Notes under the pieces: model-generated
The model's input: the letters and a program-made list of their open reading frames with translations, nothing else
Told to the model about the DNA's origin: nothing
The model's database searches: none
Part shown: positions 46,808 through 56,159 of the stretch, one piece after another
How the letters are laid out: every line of letters begins with the position of its first letter
Position numbering within the stretch: position 1 is the stretch's first letter
Position numbers and translations under genes: made by a program
Assembly (NCBI RefSeq): GCF_000260715.1
Contig: NC_017834.1
Location: 992,001 to 1,056,000, forward strand
Length of the DNA stretch: 64,000 bases
From: Bifidobacterium animalis subsp. animalis ATCC 25527
GTDB lineage: Bacteria; Actinomycetota; Actinomycetes; Actinomycetales; Bifidobacteriaceae
Direction of reading: 5' to 3'

Positions 46808-49800
46808 TCACTCCTCGGCACCGTAGAAGAGCCGTTCGCATACTTCACGACTCTTGCGCATCTGCGAGAGAATGTCGTTCTCGAACTGCTGACCGCTATC
46901 CGGATCATAGCCAAGATACGTGGCGATGCCACTCAGGTCGAAATGCTGGTCGGGAAGGATGTCGGCGCGGTTCGCACGCCCGTTCCACAGATAGTTGCCA
47001 TTGCGCGCCGCCGTGCACATCTGCCAGGCGTCACGCAGTATCTTCGCGTCCTCCATGACGATGAGCCCATGCTCCACCAAGACGTCAAGGGCCTGCATCG
47101 TCGAATTCACCTGCAACGCCTCGATGTCATGCGCATGCTGCAATTGCAGCAACTGCACGGTCCATTCGACATCCGACAGGCCTCCCCTGCCGAGTTTGAG
47201 ATGTCGGTCGCGTCGCACACCACGTGGCAGACGTTCCGCCTCCATACGCGCCTTGAGTCTGCGTATCTCCTGCAGCTGGTCGTCGACGAGACGCTCGGCC
47301 GGGTATCGGAACGGGTTCGCGACATTCGCAAGGAAGTCCTCGGCCAGCTCCTTGTCGCCGGCGGCGAATCTGGCGCGCAACAGCGCCTGGCGCTCCCACA
47401 CGCTCGCCCACGCACGGTAATACTCCTCGCACGAGGCGTACGAGCGCACGACGGGCCCATTCTTGCCCTCAGGGCGCAGGTCCATGTCGAGTTCGATCTT
47501 CGGTTCGGTCGACACCGGACCCATGAGCATCATGCGCATCTGCTCCTGCACCTTGCGGGCGAACGAATTCGCGGCTGCATCGTCGGCGCCGTGCGCAGGA
47601 CGGTAGATGATGATGACGTCGGCGTCGGAGCTGAAATTGACCTCACGGCCGCCATAGCGCCCCATGCCGATGACGGCGAGATGCGCAGCCGGTTCGTCCA
47701 TGCCGTTCACTCGCATCGTATCATGCACCGCCCACTGCAGCGAGGCCTGGATGATCGAGTCGTACACGTCGGTCATACCGTTCAGGGCCTGCGCCGAATC
47801 GATCACATCGGTCATCCAGCCGATCCCGATGCGCTCGATCTCATGGCGGCGCAGTGCGCGCAGCATGTTCGCCGCGCCGGCCAGTGAATCGTCATAGCGT
47901 GTGATGATCGCCTGACAGCCCACATCCAACGATTTACGTGTGCGCGCATGCAATTGGTCGTCATCGCCGAGCCAGCGGATCGACTCCTGCGATTTGTTGA
48001 GCGCGTCACCGAGGAATCTGGAATTCGACAGCACGTGGCATAACCGCTGTGCAGCCGACTGCGAGTCGCGCAGGAACCCCAGGTAGTCGCTGCCGGAACC
48101 GAACCGTTCCTCGAGGTTGCTCCAGCCCAGCAGTCCCATGTCGGGGTTCTGCCCTTCACCGAGCCAGCGCAGCACCGCGGGGAGCAGTATGCCGTTGATC
48201 TTCGCGGCACGGGTGATGCCGGCGGTGAGCGTCTGCACATGCCGCAGGGCCGCCTGCGGGTCGGCGAAACCGATGGCGGCGTAACGATCCATCACCGCCT
48301 GCTCGCTCAGTTCCACGCGTTCGTCGCCCGAGACCGCGCTGATCGGCAGCATCGGACGGTAGTAGATGTCGTTGTGGAGCCGACGGATCTGCCTGCGTGT
48401 CTCGTCGAAATTGTCCACCAGCTCCTCGTTGTGCCAGCCGAACACGCGGGCGAGCCTGTGCAGTTCGGCATTGCGCGAGAGCTCCTCCACATTGACCGTG
48501 CGCTTCTTCTCCAATCCGCCGGCGTTCGCATTGCCCATGTCGGGGAACAGATGGGTGCGTTTGAGCTGCCACATCTGCTGGCGGTGTTCGAGCACCCGTT
48601 CGAAACGGTAGTCGTGGGAGAGCACGCGGGCATGGCGGCGCGAGACGTAACCACCATCGGAAAGCGCCTGCAACGCCTGCAACGTGGAGCGAACATGCAG
48701 GGTCTCATCGGCACGGCCGTGCACCAGCTGCAGCATCTGCACGGTGAACTCCACGTCGCGAAGACCTCCGCGGCCCAGCTTGATCTCGCGGTCGCGCAAT
48801 GGCACCGGGATGAGGCTCTCCACACGTTCGCGCATGCGCTGACAGTCGGAGACGAAGTTCTCACGCCGCGAGGCCTGCCAGACGAATTCGGATGCCATCT
48901 GCATGTATGCCTCGCCAAGAGGCACGTCACCGGCCACGGCCCGTGCCTTGAGCAGCGCCTGGAACTCCCAGCTCTCCGCCCACTGCCGGTAGTAGGCCTT
49001 ATGCGAGTCCAGACGGCGCACCAGCGGACCGTCCTTGCCTTCGGGCCTCAATGCCCCATCGATCTGCCACAGTGCGGGCTCCGTCACACCGGGCATCACC
49101 GACTGGCAGATCTTCTGCATGAGCATGGCGATCTTCGAACCGACCTTGACCAGCTGCGGTTGCGACATGGTCTCGGCTATCGGCTCCACCACGTAGATGA
49201 GATCGACATCGGAGACGTAGTTGAGCTCCTGTGCGCCGAGCTTGCCCATGCCAATGATTGTGAAGCGCAGGAGTTCGGACTCCTCCGTGTTGCTCTGCGC
49301 AATGGCCAACGCGCTTTCCAGGGCGGCGTCCGCCAGATCCGACAACGCGCGGGACACCGCCGGTTGAATCGCGATCGGGTCGTCGTGCGAAACATCGTAG
49401 GCCATGACCGCAGCCAGTTGTTCGTAATAGTTGCGGCGTAACCTATTGGTCGCCTCCGCCAACGGCACGTCGGTGACCAGGCGCCGGAACGAGGAGGCCG
49501 AAGAGTCCGCGGCGCCAAGCCGCTCTTCATGGGCATCGATCGCCGCCAACATGGTCGCACGCCTCGCCTCGCCGTCAAATCCCGCACTCTGGAGGGGATC
49601 GACCGCCGCTGCCTCGACGAGTTCGGGTCGCGAGCGCATGAGCACGCCAAGCTGCCGGCTGGCGCCGAGCACCTGCAGCAATGTGCGCGGGGACCTACCG
49701 TGCAGCAGTCCGTGCAGTTTGCCCGGACGGTCAGCAAAGCCGATGATCAGTTCATGCAATGCGTCCAATGCCACGTCCGGATCCGCGCAATGCGCCAGTT

Positions 49801-49942
49801 CGCCGAGCAGTTCCCCTTGGGTGAATTCGAGATCCCCCGCCGAGCACACCTCACCGAGCAGTTCCTTCGCACGGCCGAGATTCTCGAATCCGGCATGAAT
49901 GATGTCTCGTGTGCTTGGGGTGGTGTTCTCGTTGATCTCCAT
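46808..49942 (-). CDS. glnE: Glutamine synthetase adenylyltransferase / deadenylase
   Basis: The 1044-residue bifunctional enzyme adds AMP to and removes it from glutamine synthetase, and so sets nitrogen assimilation. Two nucleotidyltransferase domains are visible: GMGKLGAQELNYVSDVDLIYV (about residue 220) and GMGRYGGREVNFSSDADVIIIY (about residue 755). Each is followed by a GlnD-UR_UTase-like helical domain (for example RGGLRDVEFTVQMLQL and RGGLSDVEWTVQLLQL). The ATG at 49942 has a weak ribosome site; a TTG three codons upstream is possible. gltBD, another nitrogen operon, lies 9 kb away. Confidence 0.95.
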   Translation of the reverse strand: MEINENTTPSTRDIIHAGFENLGRAKELLGEVCSAGDLEFTQGELLGELAHCADPDVALDALHELIIGFADRPGKLHGLLHGRSPRTLLQVLGASRQLGVLMRSRPELVEAAAVDPLQSAGFDGEARRATMLAAIDAHEERLGAADSSASSFRRLVTDVPLAEATNRLRRNYYEQLAAVMAYDVSHDDPIAIQPAVSRALSDLADAALESALAIAQSNTEESELLRFTIIGMGKLGAQELNYVSDVDLIYVVEPIAETMSQPQLVKVGSKIAMLMQKICQSVMPGVTEPALWQIDGALRPEGKDGPLVRRLDSHKAYYRQWAESWEFQALLKARAVAGDVPLGEAYMQMASEFVWQASRRENFVSDCQRMRERVESLIPVPLRDREIKLGRGGLRDVEFTVQMLQLVHGRADETLHVRSTLQALQALSDGGYVSRRHARVLSHDYRFERVLEHRQQMWQLKRTHLFPDMGNANAGGLEKKRTVNVEELSRNAELHRLARVFGWHNEELVDNFDETRRQIRRLHNDIYYRPMLPISAVSGDERVELSEQAVMDRYAAIGFADPQAALRHVQTLTAGITRAAKINGILLPAVLRWLGEGQNPDMGLLGWSNLEERFGSGSDYLGFLRDSQSAAQRLCHVLSNSRFLGDALNKSQESIRWLGDDDQLHARTRKSLDVGCQAIITRYDDSLAGAANMLRALRRHEIERIGIGWMTDVIDSAQALNGMTDVYDSIIQASLQWAVHDTMRVNGMDEPAAHLAVIGMGRYGGREVNFSSDADVIIIYRPAHGADDAAANSFARKVQEQMRMMLMGPVSTEPKIELDMDLRPEGKNGPVVRSYASCEEYYRAWASVWERQALLRARFAAGDKELAEDFLANVANPFRYPAERLVDDQLQEIRRLKARMEAERLPRGVRRDRHLKLGRGGLSDVEWTVQLLQLQHAHDIEALQVNSTMQALDVLVEHGLIVMEDAKILRDAWQMCTAARNGNYLWNGRANRADILPDQHFDLSGIATYLGYDPDSGQQFENDILSQMRKSREVCERLFYGAEE

Positions 49943-49984
49943 GCCTGTCAATCTAGCGTGTTTTTGTTGCGCTGGGAAATTGGG

Positions 49985-50833
49985 TCACGCTTTTTCGAAC
50001 AGATTGCCCACGTTCTGCCATATTCTGCGCGAGACCGACGGATGGTTCATCGTGTACAGGTGCACGCCGTCGACACCCTGAGCCACGAGGTCGCTGATCT
50101 GCTCACTCGCGTAGATGATGCCCGCCTCGCGTAGCGTCCTGGGATCGTCTCCCCACTTCTCGAGCATGCGTTCGAGCTTGCGCGGGACCCGGGACGAGCA
50201 CATATTCGTCATGCGCCGCACCGATTTCGCATTGGTGACCGGCATGATGCCCGCCTCTATGGGCACGTCGATGCCCGCGGCCCGTGCTTTGCCGAGGAAT
50301 GCGATGAAATCGTCGTCGTCGTAGAACAGCTGGGAAATCAGATGCGAGGCGCCTGCATCCACCTTGGCTTTGAGATTCGCCACATCCTCGTCGAGCGTGG
50401 CCGCCTGCGGGTGCTTCTCCGGATAGCAGGCGCCGTAGATCTTCAGATTCGGCCTACGTTCGCGAATGTAGCACACCAGATCACTGGCATGGGTGAACAC
50501 GCCGGCCGGTTCGCGCTCGCTGTTGCGGTCTCCGCGCAATGCGAGCACGCCGCTCACTTTCGCCTCATCGAACATGGCAAGCGCCTCGTCGACATCCCGT
50601 GCGGTGAGGTACTGTGCGGTCAGGTGGGCGACCGCGTCGATGCCGTATTCCGAGCGTATGGTGTGCGCAATGCGTGCGGTGGCTGTGCGGTCCGCTGATT
50701 TGCCGGTGCCGTAGGTGACCGAGATGAAGTCGGGTTTCATGTCGTTCAGCCCGTCGAGGGTGTCGTAGATCGTGCCGACCGGCGATGTGCGTTTGGGCGG
50801 GAATACTTCAAGGGAGAACATTGGCGTGTGCAT
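49985..50833 (-). CDS. metF: 5,10-methylenetetrahydrofolate reductase
   Basis: The 282-residue flavoenzyme makes 5-methyl-THF, the methyl donor for MetE. The N-terminus SLEVFPPK holds the conserved Glu; FISVTYGTG, LALRGDRN and SQLFYDDDDF are family blocks of the FAD-binding TIM barrel. Length is normal. It lies downstream of metE on the same strand, which couples methyl supply and methionine formation, with a strong hairpin in the gap. Confidence 0.95.
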   Translation of the reverse strand: MHTPMFSLEVFPPKRTSPVGTIYDTLDGLNDMKPDFISVTYGTGKSADRTATARIAHTIRSEYGIDAVAHLTAQYLTARDVDEALAMFDEAKVSGVLALRGDRNSEREPAGVFTHASDLVCYIRERRPNLKIYGACYPEKHPQAATLDEDVANLKAKVDAGASHLISQLFYDDDDFIAFLGKARAAGIDVPIEAGIMPVTNAKSVRRMTNMCSSRVPRKLERMLEKWGDDPRTLREAGIIYASEQISDLVAQGVDGVHLYTMNHPSVSRRIWQNVGNLFEKA

Positions 50834-50877
50834 TTGCTGGGTCTCGTGCTGTGTGACGTGTTCAATCTGATGGGATG

Positions 50878-50932
50878 CGCAGCATGTGATGCCACAGTGG
50901 GCGGATGTGCCGCCATGGCATCACATGCTGCG
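50878..50932 (-). terminator. Strong two-part hairpin between metE and metF
   Basis: A 17-bp perfect stem (50878-50894 with 50916-50932) encloses a second perfect stem GGCGG-ATGTG-CCGCC. On the minus strand it lies 40 bp after the metE stop and 45 bp before the metF start. It could terminate metE transcripts or attenuate metF. No T run follows, so a partial or RNA-processing role is possible. Confidence 0.6.
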
Positions 50933-50972
50933 ATTATGGTGTGCTGCGGACTGTGCGTGGAGGAGCCCGAGA

Positions 50973-53276
50973 TCAGTCGAGGTTGGCACGCACGGCTTTC
51001 GCCGCCTGGACCATGTGCGTCAGGCTCGGCCAGGTTTCGTCATTACCTCGGGTCTTCAGACCGCAATCGGGATTGATCCACACCTTGTTCACATCCATCT
51101 TCGCAAGGATCTCGCCGATGCGCTCCTCGATCTCTTCGACCGAGGGGATGCGCGGGGAATGGATGTCGTACACGCCCGGACCGGCCTCGGTTTCGAAGTG
51201 GGCGTCGTGGATGGCGTCGAGCACCACCAGATCGCCGCGGGAGGCTTCGAATGAGATGACATCGGCATCCATGGCGTCGATGTCCGAGATGATGTCGTTG
51301 AACTCCGAATAGCACATATGCGTGTGGATCTGCGTGCTTGGCTGCACGGCAGAATGCACGAGACGGAATGCGGGAATCGCCCAGTCGAGGTATTCACGAT
51401 GCCAGTCGGATTCACGCAGCGGCAGTTTCTCACGCAGGGCGGCCTCGTCGATCTGGATGATCCTGATGCCGGCTTTCTCGAGGTCAAGGACCTCGTCCCG
51501 AATCGCCAGAGCCAACTGCTTGGTCTGCTCCTCATGGGTGATGTCCTCACGGGGCCACGACCAGTTGAGAATGGTGACAGGGCCGGTGAGCATGCCTTTC
51601 ATCGGCTTGGCAGTGCGCGACTGGGCATAGGAGCTCCATGCCACGGTGATCGGCTGGGCACGGCTCACATCGCCCCAGATGATCGGAGGCTTGACGCAAC
51701 GGGTGCCGTAGGACTGCACCCAGGCGTTCTTCGTGAACAGGAAACCGTTGAGGTTCTGACCGAAGTATTCAACCATGTCGTTGCGCTCGAACTCCCCATG
51801 CACCAGCACGTCGAGTCCGATCTGCTCCTGCTTGGCCACCACATCGTCGATTTGACGTCGAATGAATTCGTCGTATTGCTCCTGGGAGATTTCACCCTTG
51901 CGAAGGCGGGCGCGTTCGGCACGCACCTGCTTGGTCTGCGGGAAAGAGCCTATCGTCGTAGTGGGCAGCAACGGCAGCCCAAGCGCCTCACGCTGGAGCC
52001 GCTGGCGTTCGCCACGCTCGGGCCGGCGCACATAGTCCGCATCGGCAAGGGCGGCGATGCGGGCGCGCACGACTTCATCGGCGACCACACGGCTGCCATC
52101 GAACAGCGCCTGGTTGGCGGCGAGCGCAGTGGACTGACGCTTCGCATCGTCGTCGAGCTGCACGAGGTCTGCGATCTCGCGAACCTCCTCGAGTTTCTCC
52201 ACGGCGAAGGCGAAGTGGCGCAGCACCTTGTCGCCGAGCTGTTCCTCCCCCTTGGTGCTGAACGGCACATGGAGCAGAGAACAGGCCGAGGCGACTGCGA
52301 CGTTGGCGGTCACCTGCTGGAGTGCCTCCACCAGTGCGATGCTTTCCGCATAGTTGTTGCGCCAGATGTTGCGGCCGTTGACCACGCCTGCGAAGAGCGT
52401 GGTGCGTGCTGCCACACCATGGTGTTCGACAGCCTTGAGGTTCTCGTCACGCCCTTCGATGAGGTCGAGTCCCACCCCGTCGAATTCGAAGAGCTTCACT
52501 GTTTCGTAAATATCGGCTATGTTGCCGAAATACGTGTTGAGCAGCACCTTGACACCGCTGTCCCGCGCCGGCAGCAGACGCGAATAGAGCGATTTGAACA
52601 ATGAGACGTCACCCTCGTGCTTGTCGAGCACCAGGTATGGTTCGTCGAGCTGCACCCATTGCGCGCCCAGCTTGGCGAAGCGCCGAAGCACCTCGGCGTA
52701 CACGCCGGCCACGGCATCCACGAGCCCCTCGTCGATGGTGAGCTCCTGGGCCTCGGCATCGCGGGAGAGTTTGAGGAAGGTGTACGGGCCGATGAGCACC
52801 GGCTTCGTCTCTATGCCCAGCGACTTCGCCTCCAAGTACTCATCGAACGGTTTCGTGCCGTTGAGCCGCACCTCGGTGGAGGCGTCGAATTCGGGCACCA
52901 GGTAATGGTAGTTCGTGGTGAACCATTTCTTCATGGGCAACGCGGTCACATCGCCACGCTCACCCTGGTACCCGCGGGCCATGGCGAACAGTGTCTCCTC
53001 AGGGTTGTCGAAACCAAGGCGACGGTATCGGGCCGGAATCACATTGAGCAGGACCGCAGTATCGAGCATCTGGTCGTACAGTGAGAAATCATTGCTCGGG
53101 ATCAGATCAATGCCTGCGTCCTTCTCCAACCTCCAATGCCGAACACGAAGCTCGCGGCCGGTCTCACGCACATCGTCGAGCGTGGCATTGCCTTTCCAAT
53201 AGGCTTCGATGGCCTTCTTGAGTTCACGGTCGCGTCCGATGCGGGGGAAACCCGAGATGGATGTGGAAATGGTCAT
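50973..53276 (-). CDS. metE: Cobalamin-independent methionine synthase
   Basis: The 767-residue zinc enzyme methylates homocysteine from methyl-THF-polyglutamate without B12. The N-terminal half binds folate ([21 protein letters not shown]). The C-terminal half carries the zinc ligands, His and Cys in THMCYSEF and the second Cys in NPDCGLKTR, with Glu in the intervening [10 protein letters not shown] block. Length matches the family (about 750-770). The start follows GGAGG (AGGATCC context). An inverted repeat upstream may be its operator. Confidence 0.95.
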   Translation of the reverse strand: MTISTSISGFPRIGRDRELKKAIEAYWKGNATLDDVRETGRELRVRHWRLEKDAGIDLIPSNDFSLYDQMLDTAVLLNVIPARYRRLGFDNPEETLFAMARGYQGERGDVTALPMKKWFTTNYHYLVPEFDASTEVRLNGTKPFDEYLEAKSLGIETKPVLIGPYTFLKLSRDAEAQELTIDEGLVDAVAGVYAEVLRRFAKLGAQWVQLDEPYLVLDKHEGDVSLFKSLYSRLLPARDSGVKVLLNTYFGNIADIYETVKLFEFDGVGLDLIEGRDENLKAVEHHGVAARTTLFAGVVNGRNIWRNNYAESIALVEALQQVTANVAVASACSLLHVPFSTKGEEQLGDKVLRHFAFAVEKLEEVREIADLVQLDDDAKRQSTALAANQALFDGSRVVADEVVRARIAALADADYVRRPERGERQRLQREALGLPLLPTTTIGSFPQTKQVRAERARLRKGEISQEQYDEFIRRQIDDVVAKQEQIGLDVLVHGEFERNDMVEYFGQNLNGFLFTKNAWVQSYGTRCVKPPIIWGDVSRAQPITVAWSSYAQSRTAKPMKGMLTGPVTILNWSWPREDITHEEQTKQLALAIRDEVLDLEKAGIRIIQIDEAALREKLPLRESDWHREYLDWAIPAFRLVHSAVQPSTQIHTHMCYSEFNDIISDIDAMDADVISFEASRGDLVVLDAIHDAHFETEAGPGVYDIHSPRIPSVEEIEERIGEILAKMDVNKVWINPDCGLKTRGNDETWPSLTHMVQAAKAVRANLD

Positions 53277-53378
53277 GGATCCTCCAGTCGTGTCGATGCA
53301 ATGGAGACCACGTTAGCAAACCGGAACCGGTGCAAGCCTGAAATTCTTAAAAACAGCGCATAGGAGTTTTCTTTCAAA

Positions 53379-53401
53379 GGCTATAAGGCACACTTATAGC
53401 C
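53379..53401 (-). promoter_or_regulatory. Inverted repeat upstream of metE (operator candidate)
   Basis: GGCTATAAG-GCACA-CTTATAGCC is a perfect 9-bp inverted repeat 103 bp upstream of the metE start, in a gap that is otherwise AT-rich. The short loop and AT-rich arms suit a protein operator better than a terminator. The regulator is unknown; binding is inference. Confidence 0.45.
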
Positions 53402-53422
53402 TGCCGTCGACGCCTGCGCATG

Positions 53423-53977
53423 CTACTTTTCGAACTCCTTCGGCGTGAGCACCGCAATGAGATTCGCCTCATGGGTGCCCCATTTTCTGAACGGCGCATT
53501 CGAACCGAATATCGCCACGCCGGCAGTCGCCATGCCAAGGTTCAGCAGATCGACCTGGCCCGGATCACTCTGTTCGCCTGCCAGCCACTGGCTCGCCAGC
53601 GAGACGGTGGGCTCGTGGCCGAGCACCAGCAGCGTATGGCGTTTGTCCTTGCAGGCAGCGAGCATGTCGAACACCGCCTGCATACCCTGCGCATAGAGAT
53701 CCTGGTAGTAGTCGACTTTCGGAGCGTCGCCGAACACCTTGAGCATGCGCTCGCATGTCTGCATCGCCCGGGTGGCGCTTGAACAGTCGATCTGATCCGG
53801 CATCAATCCCATGTCGCGCAGACCCTTCGCCACGCGCTTGGCCTGCTTGAGTCCTTTGTCGGTGAGCACACGCTCAAAATCGCCCTTCGCGTTGAAGGCC
53901 TCCGTCTTCGCATGGCGCATGATGATGAGCACGTACTTGTATTCCTTGGCCCTCTTCGCCACTTTCTTCAGATTCAC
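53423..53977 (-). CDS. SixA-like histidine phosphatase
   Basis: The protein of about 184 residues belongs to the histidine phosphatase superfamily, SixA branch. The RHAK motif (LIIMRHAKTE) holds the phospho-accepting His, and LLVLGHEPTVS holds the second catalytic His. SixA proteins remove phosphate from His-containing phosphotransfer domains, but the target here is unknown. The start is uncertain: GTG at 53977 follows GGAGGAA closely, while an ATG at 53992 has a weaker site. The frame is open further upstream to 54163 but without support. Confidence 0.85.
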   Translation of the reverse strand: MNLKKVAKRAKEYKYVLIIMRHAKTEAFNAKGDFERVLTDKGLKQAKRVAKGLRDMGLMPDQIDCSSATRAMQTCERMLKVFGDAPKVDYYQDLYAQGMQAVFDMLAACKDKRHTLLVLGHEPTVSLASQWLAGEQSDPGQVDLLNLGMATAGVAIFGSNAPFRKWGTHEANLIAVLTPKEFEK

Positions 53978-54077
53978 GCTTCCTCCATGCATCCGGCCGG
54001 GCCCGCCCGACCCGCACCTTTCCCATTCTAATTCCAGCCATGCTGCAGTGCATCGTGTCGCGCCCGGCGATAACCGG

Positions 54078-55136
54078 TCATTGAGAATCCAAATGACCTC
54101 GTTGTTCGTCCAGATCCCTGAGCACCTTGCGCAGCTTGCGGTCGGAGATGTCACGAAGCTCAAGCTCCTCGAGCGATGCCTCGCGCTCCTCTACGGAGAG
54201 TGAGTCGATATCCGTCGTCGTGTCCTTCGTGGCACGGTCACGCTTGCGCAACGCCTCGTATCCGGGAGCCATCGCCCGGGAGACGATGAGGAAACCGGTG
54301 TGGCCGATCATCTGATGGTCGGGACGCACTGCAAGACCCTGCGCTTTCCAATTGCGCTCCATAGTCTCCTGGATTTGCGGTTCGGTCCAATGCTCACTCT
54401 CCCGCAGCGCTTCGGCCATACGGCTCATCTGCGTGGTCGTCGTCACATAGGCGACGAGCACGCCACCTGGCGCGATCACCCGATACGCCTGTTCCAGTCG
54501 GTTCCATGGATCGAGCATGTCGAGCATGATGCGGTCGAATCCGTGTTCCGGCAACGTGGAGGCCACCGCATCGAAATCGCCGACCAGAAGATTCCACCAA
54601 TCCGGTCGGCGCCCGTAATACAATGTGGCGTTCGCCTCGGCGATCCTCGCGAAATCAGGGCGCATTTCGATCGTGGTCAGGCAGCCGCCCTTACCCACCG
54701 CGTCGAGCAGGTGCAGGCTCATCGCACCCGAACCGGCCCCGGATTCCAGCACGCGGGCGCCCGAACGTATGTCGCCGAGCTCAATCACCTGCGCGATGTC
54801 CTTCGGATACATGATCTGTGCGCCACGCGGCATCGACAGAACATAGTCGGCCATGCGCGGCCGCATCACCGCGAACTGCCAGCCGCCGATTGCGCGCGCA
54901 GCCTTCCACGGCTTCGCCGTATCGCGTTCCGGGTGCTCCTTGTTGAATTGGTCCTCACGCTTGGCGGTGACGGTGGTGACCACGCTGCCCTCGTTCCTGC
55001 CGATCACATCGTCATGCAGGATGATGCCATGTGAGGTCTGTGTGACGCCGCCCGCAACCAATTGATCGGTGATCTTGTTCGACTTGCGGTCGGTGAACTG
55101 CACTTTCTCACCGGATTGCAACGGACCTCTGCGCAT
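54078..55136 (-). CDS. trmI: tRNA (adenine-58-N1)-methyltransferase
   Basis: The 352-residue SAM enzyme forms m1A58 in the T loop of tRNA. Actinobacterial TrmI features are visible: an N-terminal small beta domain, PKDIAQVIELGDIRSGARVLESGAGSGAMSLHLL (SAM motif I near residue 125), and GFDRIMLDMLDPW (motif IV near 200). The C-terminus has an extra acidic-basic tail of about 60 residues. The start follows no very strong site; ATG at 55136 is the first in frame. Confidence 0.92.
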   Translation of the reverse strand: MRRGPLQSGEKVQFTDRKSNKITDQLVAGGVTQTSHGIILHDDVIGRNEGSVVTTVTAKREDQFNKEHPERDTAKPWKAARAIGGWQFAVMRPRMADYVLSMPRGAQIMYPKDIAQVIELGDIRSGARVLESGAGSGAMSLHLLDAVGKGGCLTTIEMRPDFARIAEANATLYYGRRPDWWNLLVGDFDAVASTLPEHGFDRIMLDMLDPWNRLEQAYRVIAPGGVLVAYVTTTTQMSRMAEALRESEHWTEPQIQETMERNWKAQGLAVRPDHQMIGHTGFLIVSRAMAPGYEALRKRDRATKDTTTDIDSLSVEEREASLEELELRDISDRKLRKVLRDLDEQRGHLDSQ

Positions 55137-55243
55137 ACGCTCTCGACTCCATGCTCTGTTTGCTCATTGGACGTAAATCCACTGTAGCCAAGCTCGTCTA
55201 CACCATCCGTCGGCTTCCCCGTCGCCGACATTGCTCATATTGC

Positions 55244-56086
55244 TCATATTCGGGCGAAGGCGCTCCATCGGCCGTCGATGTGGTGCACGTCGAGCGGCAT
55301 GCCGAACAGCCGACTCAGCCGTTCGGCCGTCAAGCCATATTCGAGATCACCCGCATATTCGATCGTTCCCGGTGCCGGATCGGCAGAGTCGGGTTGCGAC
55401 GTGACGGTTGACTGGCGTCCCATGATCGCAATATGGTCGAAACCCTGAGGGATCTCCTCGAGATGATGCGTGACGATGATGATCGTACGTGGGTCGTCAT
55501 GCAGCGACGACAACGCGCGAATCGTGATCTCGCGCGCGCCGAGATCGAGTCCGGTCGTCGGCTCGTCGAGAATGAGCAGTTCGGATTGGGCCATGAGCGC
55601 ACGGCAGATCAGTGTGCGTGTCCGCTCCCCCTCGGATAGTCGGCCGAACTGCTTGCCGGCAAGGTATACGATGCCGAAATCTTCCATGAGTCTGCGAGCG
55701 CGGGCATATTCGTCGGATGTATAGGTGTCCTTCCAACGGCCGGTCGTCGCGCTGAGCGCGGTGACCACGACGTCAAGCGGGTCTTCGAACGGCGGAAACG
55801 CGCGCGACAGCTCCGCCGAGCTCAGTCCGATCAGGTGGCGGTACGAGAACACGTCGACCTTGCCAAGGCGCCGTCCGAGCACGTCGATGTCGCCGGATGT
55901 GGGGAACGCGCGCGTGCTCATCATCGAGATCAGGCTCGATTTGCCAATGCCGTTCGGCCCGAACAGAATCCACTTCTCGCCGCGTCCGACCTCCAGATTC
56001 ACGTCATCCACGATCACACGGCCATACCGCCGCAGATGCACGTTGTGCATGGCCAACGCCCGTGTTTCGCAGTCCAGTCCTTCCAT
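55244..56086 (-). CDS. ABC transporter ATP-binding protein (ModF/YhcG-like stand-alone ATPase)
   Basis: The 280-residue protein is a single ABC ATPase domain. FGPNGIGKSSL is Walker A, LSEGERTRTLICRALM is the signature (Glu replaces the usual Gly after LS, a normal variant in this group), and [14 protein letters not shown] is Walker B. No permease is encoded next to it, so the partner is unknown. The ATG at 56086 follows GGGGGTG, and a hairpin ends only 15 bases upstream. The longer frame to 56320 would overlap glgA and is rejected. Confidence 0.88.
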   Translation of the reverse strand: MEGLDCETRALAMHNVHLRRYGRVIVDDVNLEVGRGEKWILFGPNGIGKSSLISMMSTRAFPTSGDIDVLGRRLGKVDVFSYRHLIGLSSAELSRAFPPFEDPLDVVVTALSATTGRWKDTYTSDEYARARRLMEDFGIVYLAGKQFGRLSEGERTRTLICRALMAQSELLILDEPTTGLDLGAREITIRALSSLHDDPRTIIIVTHHLEEIPQGFDHIAIMGRQSTVTSQPDSADPAPGTIEYAGDLEYGLTAERLSRLFGMPLDVHHIDGRWSAFARI

Positions 56087-56101
56087 TGCACCCCCATATG
56101 A

Positions 56102-56132
56102 GGGCTGGATCCCGTTGCATGGGATCCAGCCC
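56102..56132 (-). terminator. Hairpin between glgA and the ABC ATPase gene
   Basis: A 12-bp perfect stem (GGGCTGGATCCC and its complement) encloses a 7-nt loop. It lies 28 bp after the glgA stop and only 15 bp before the ABC start. It likely ends glgA transcription, or shields the ABC ribosome site in read-through RNA. Confidence 0.6.
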
Positions 56133-56159
56133 GTTCCCTCTTGCTTGCCGTGCCGCGAA

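Noticed and set aside
53277..53422. SAM riboswitch before metE
   Set aside because: No S-box-like multi-stem layout or terminator was found; only a short palindrome with an AT-rich setting is present.
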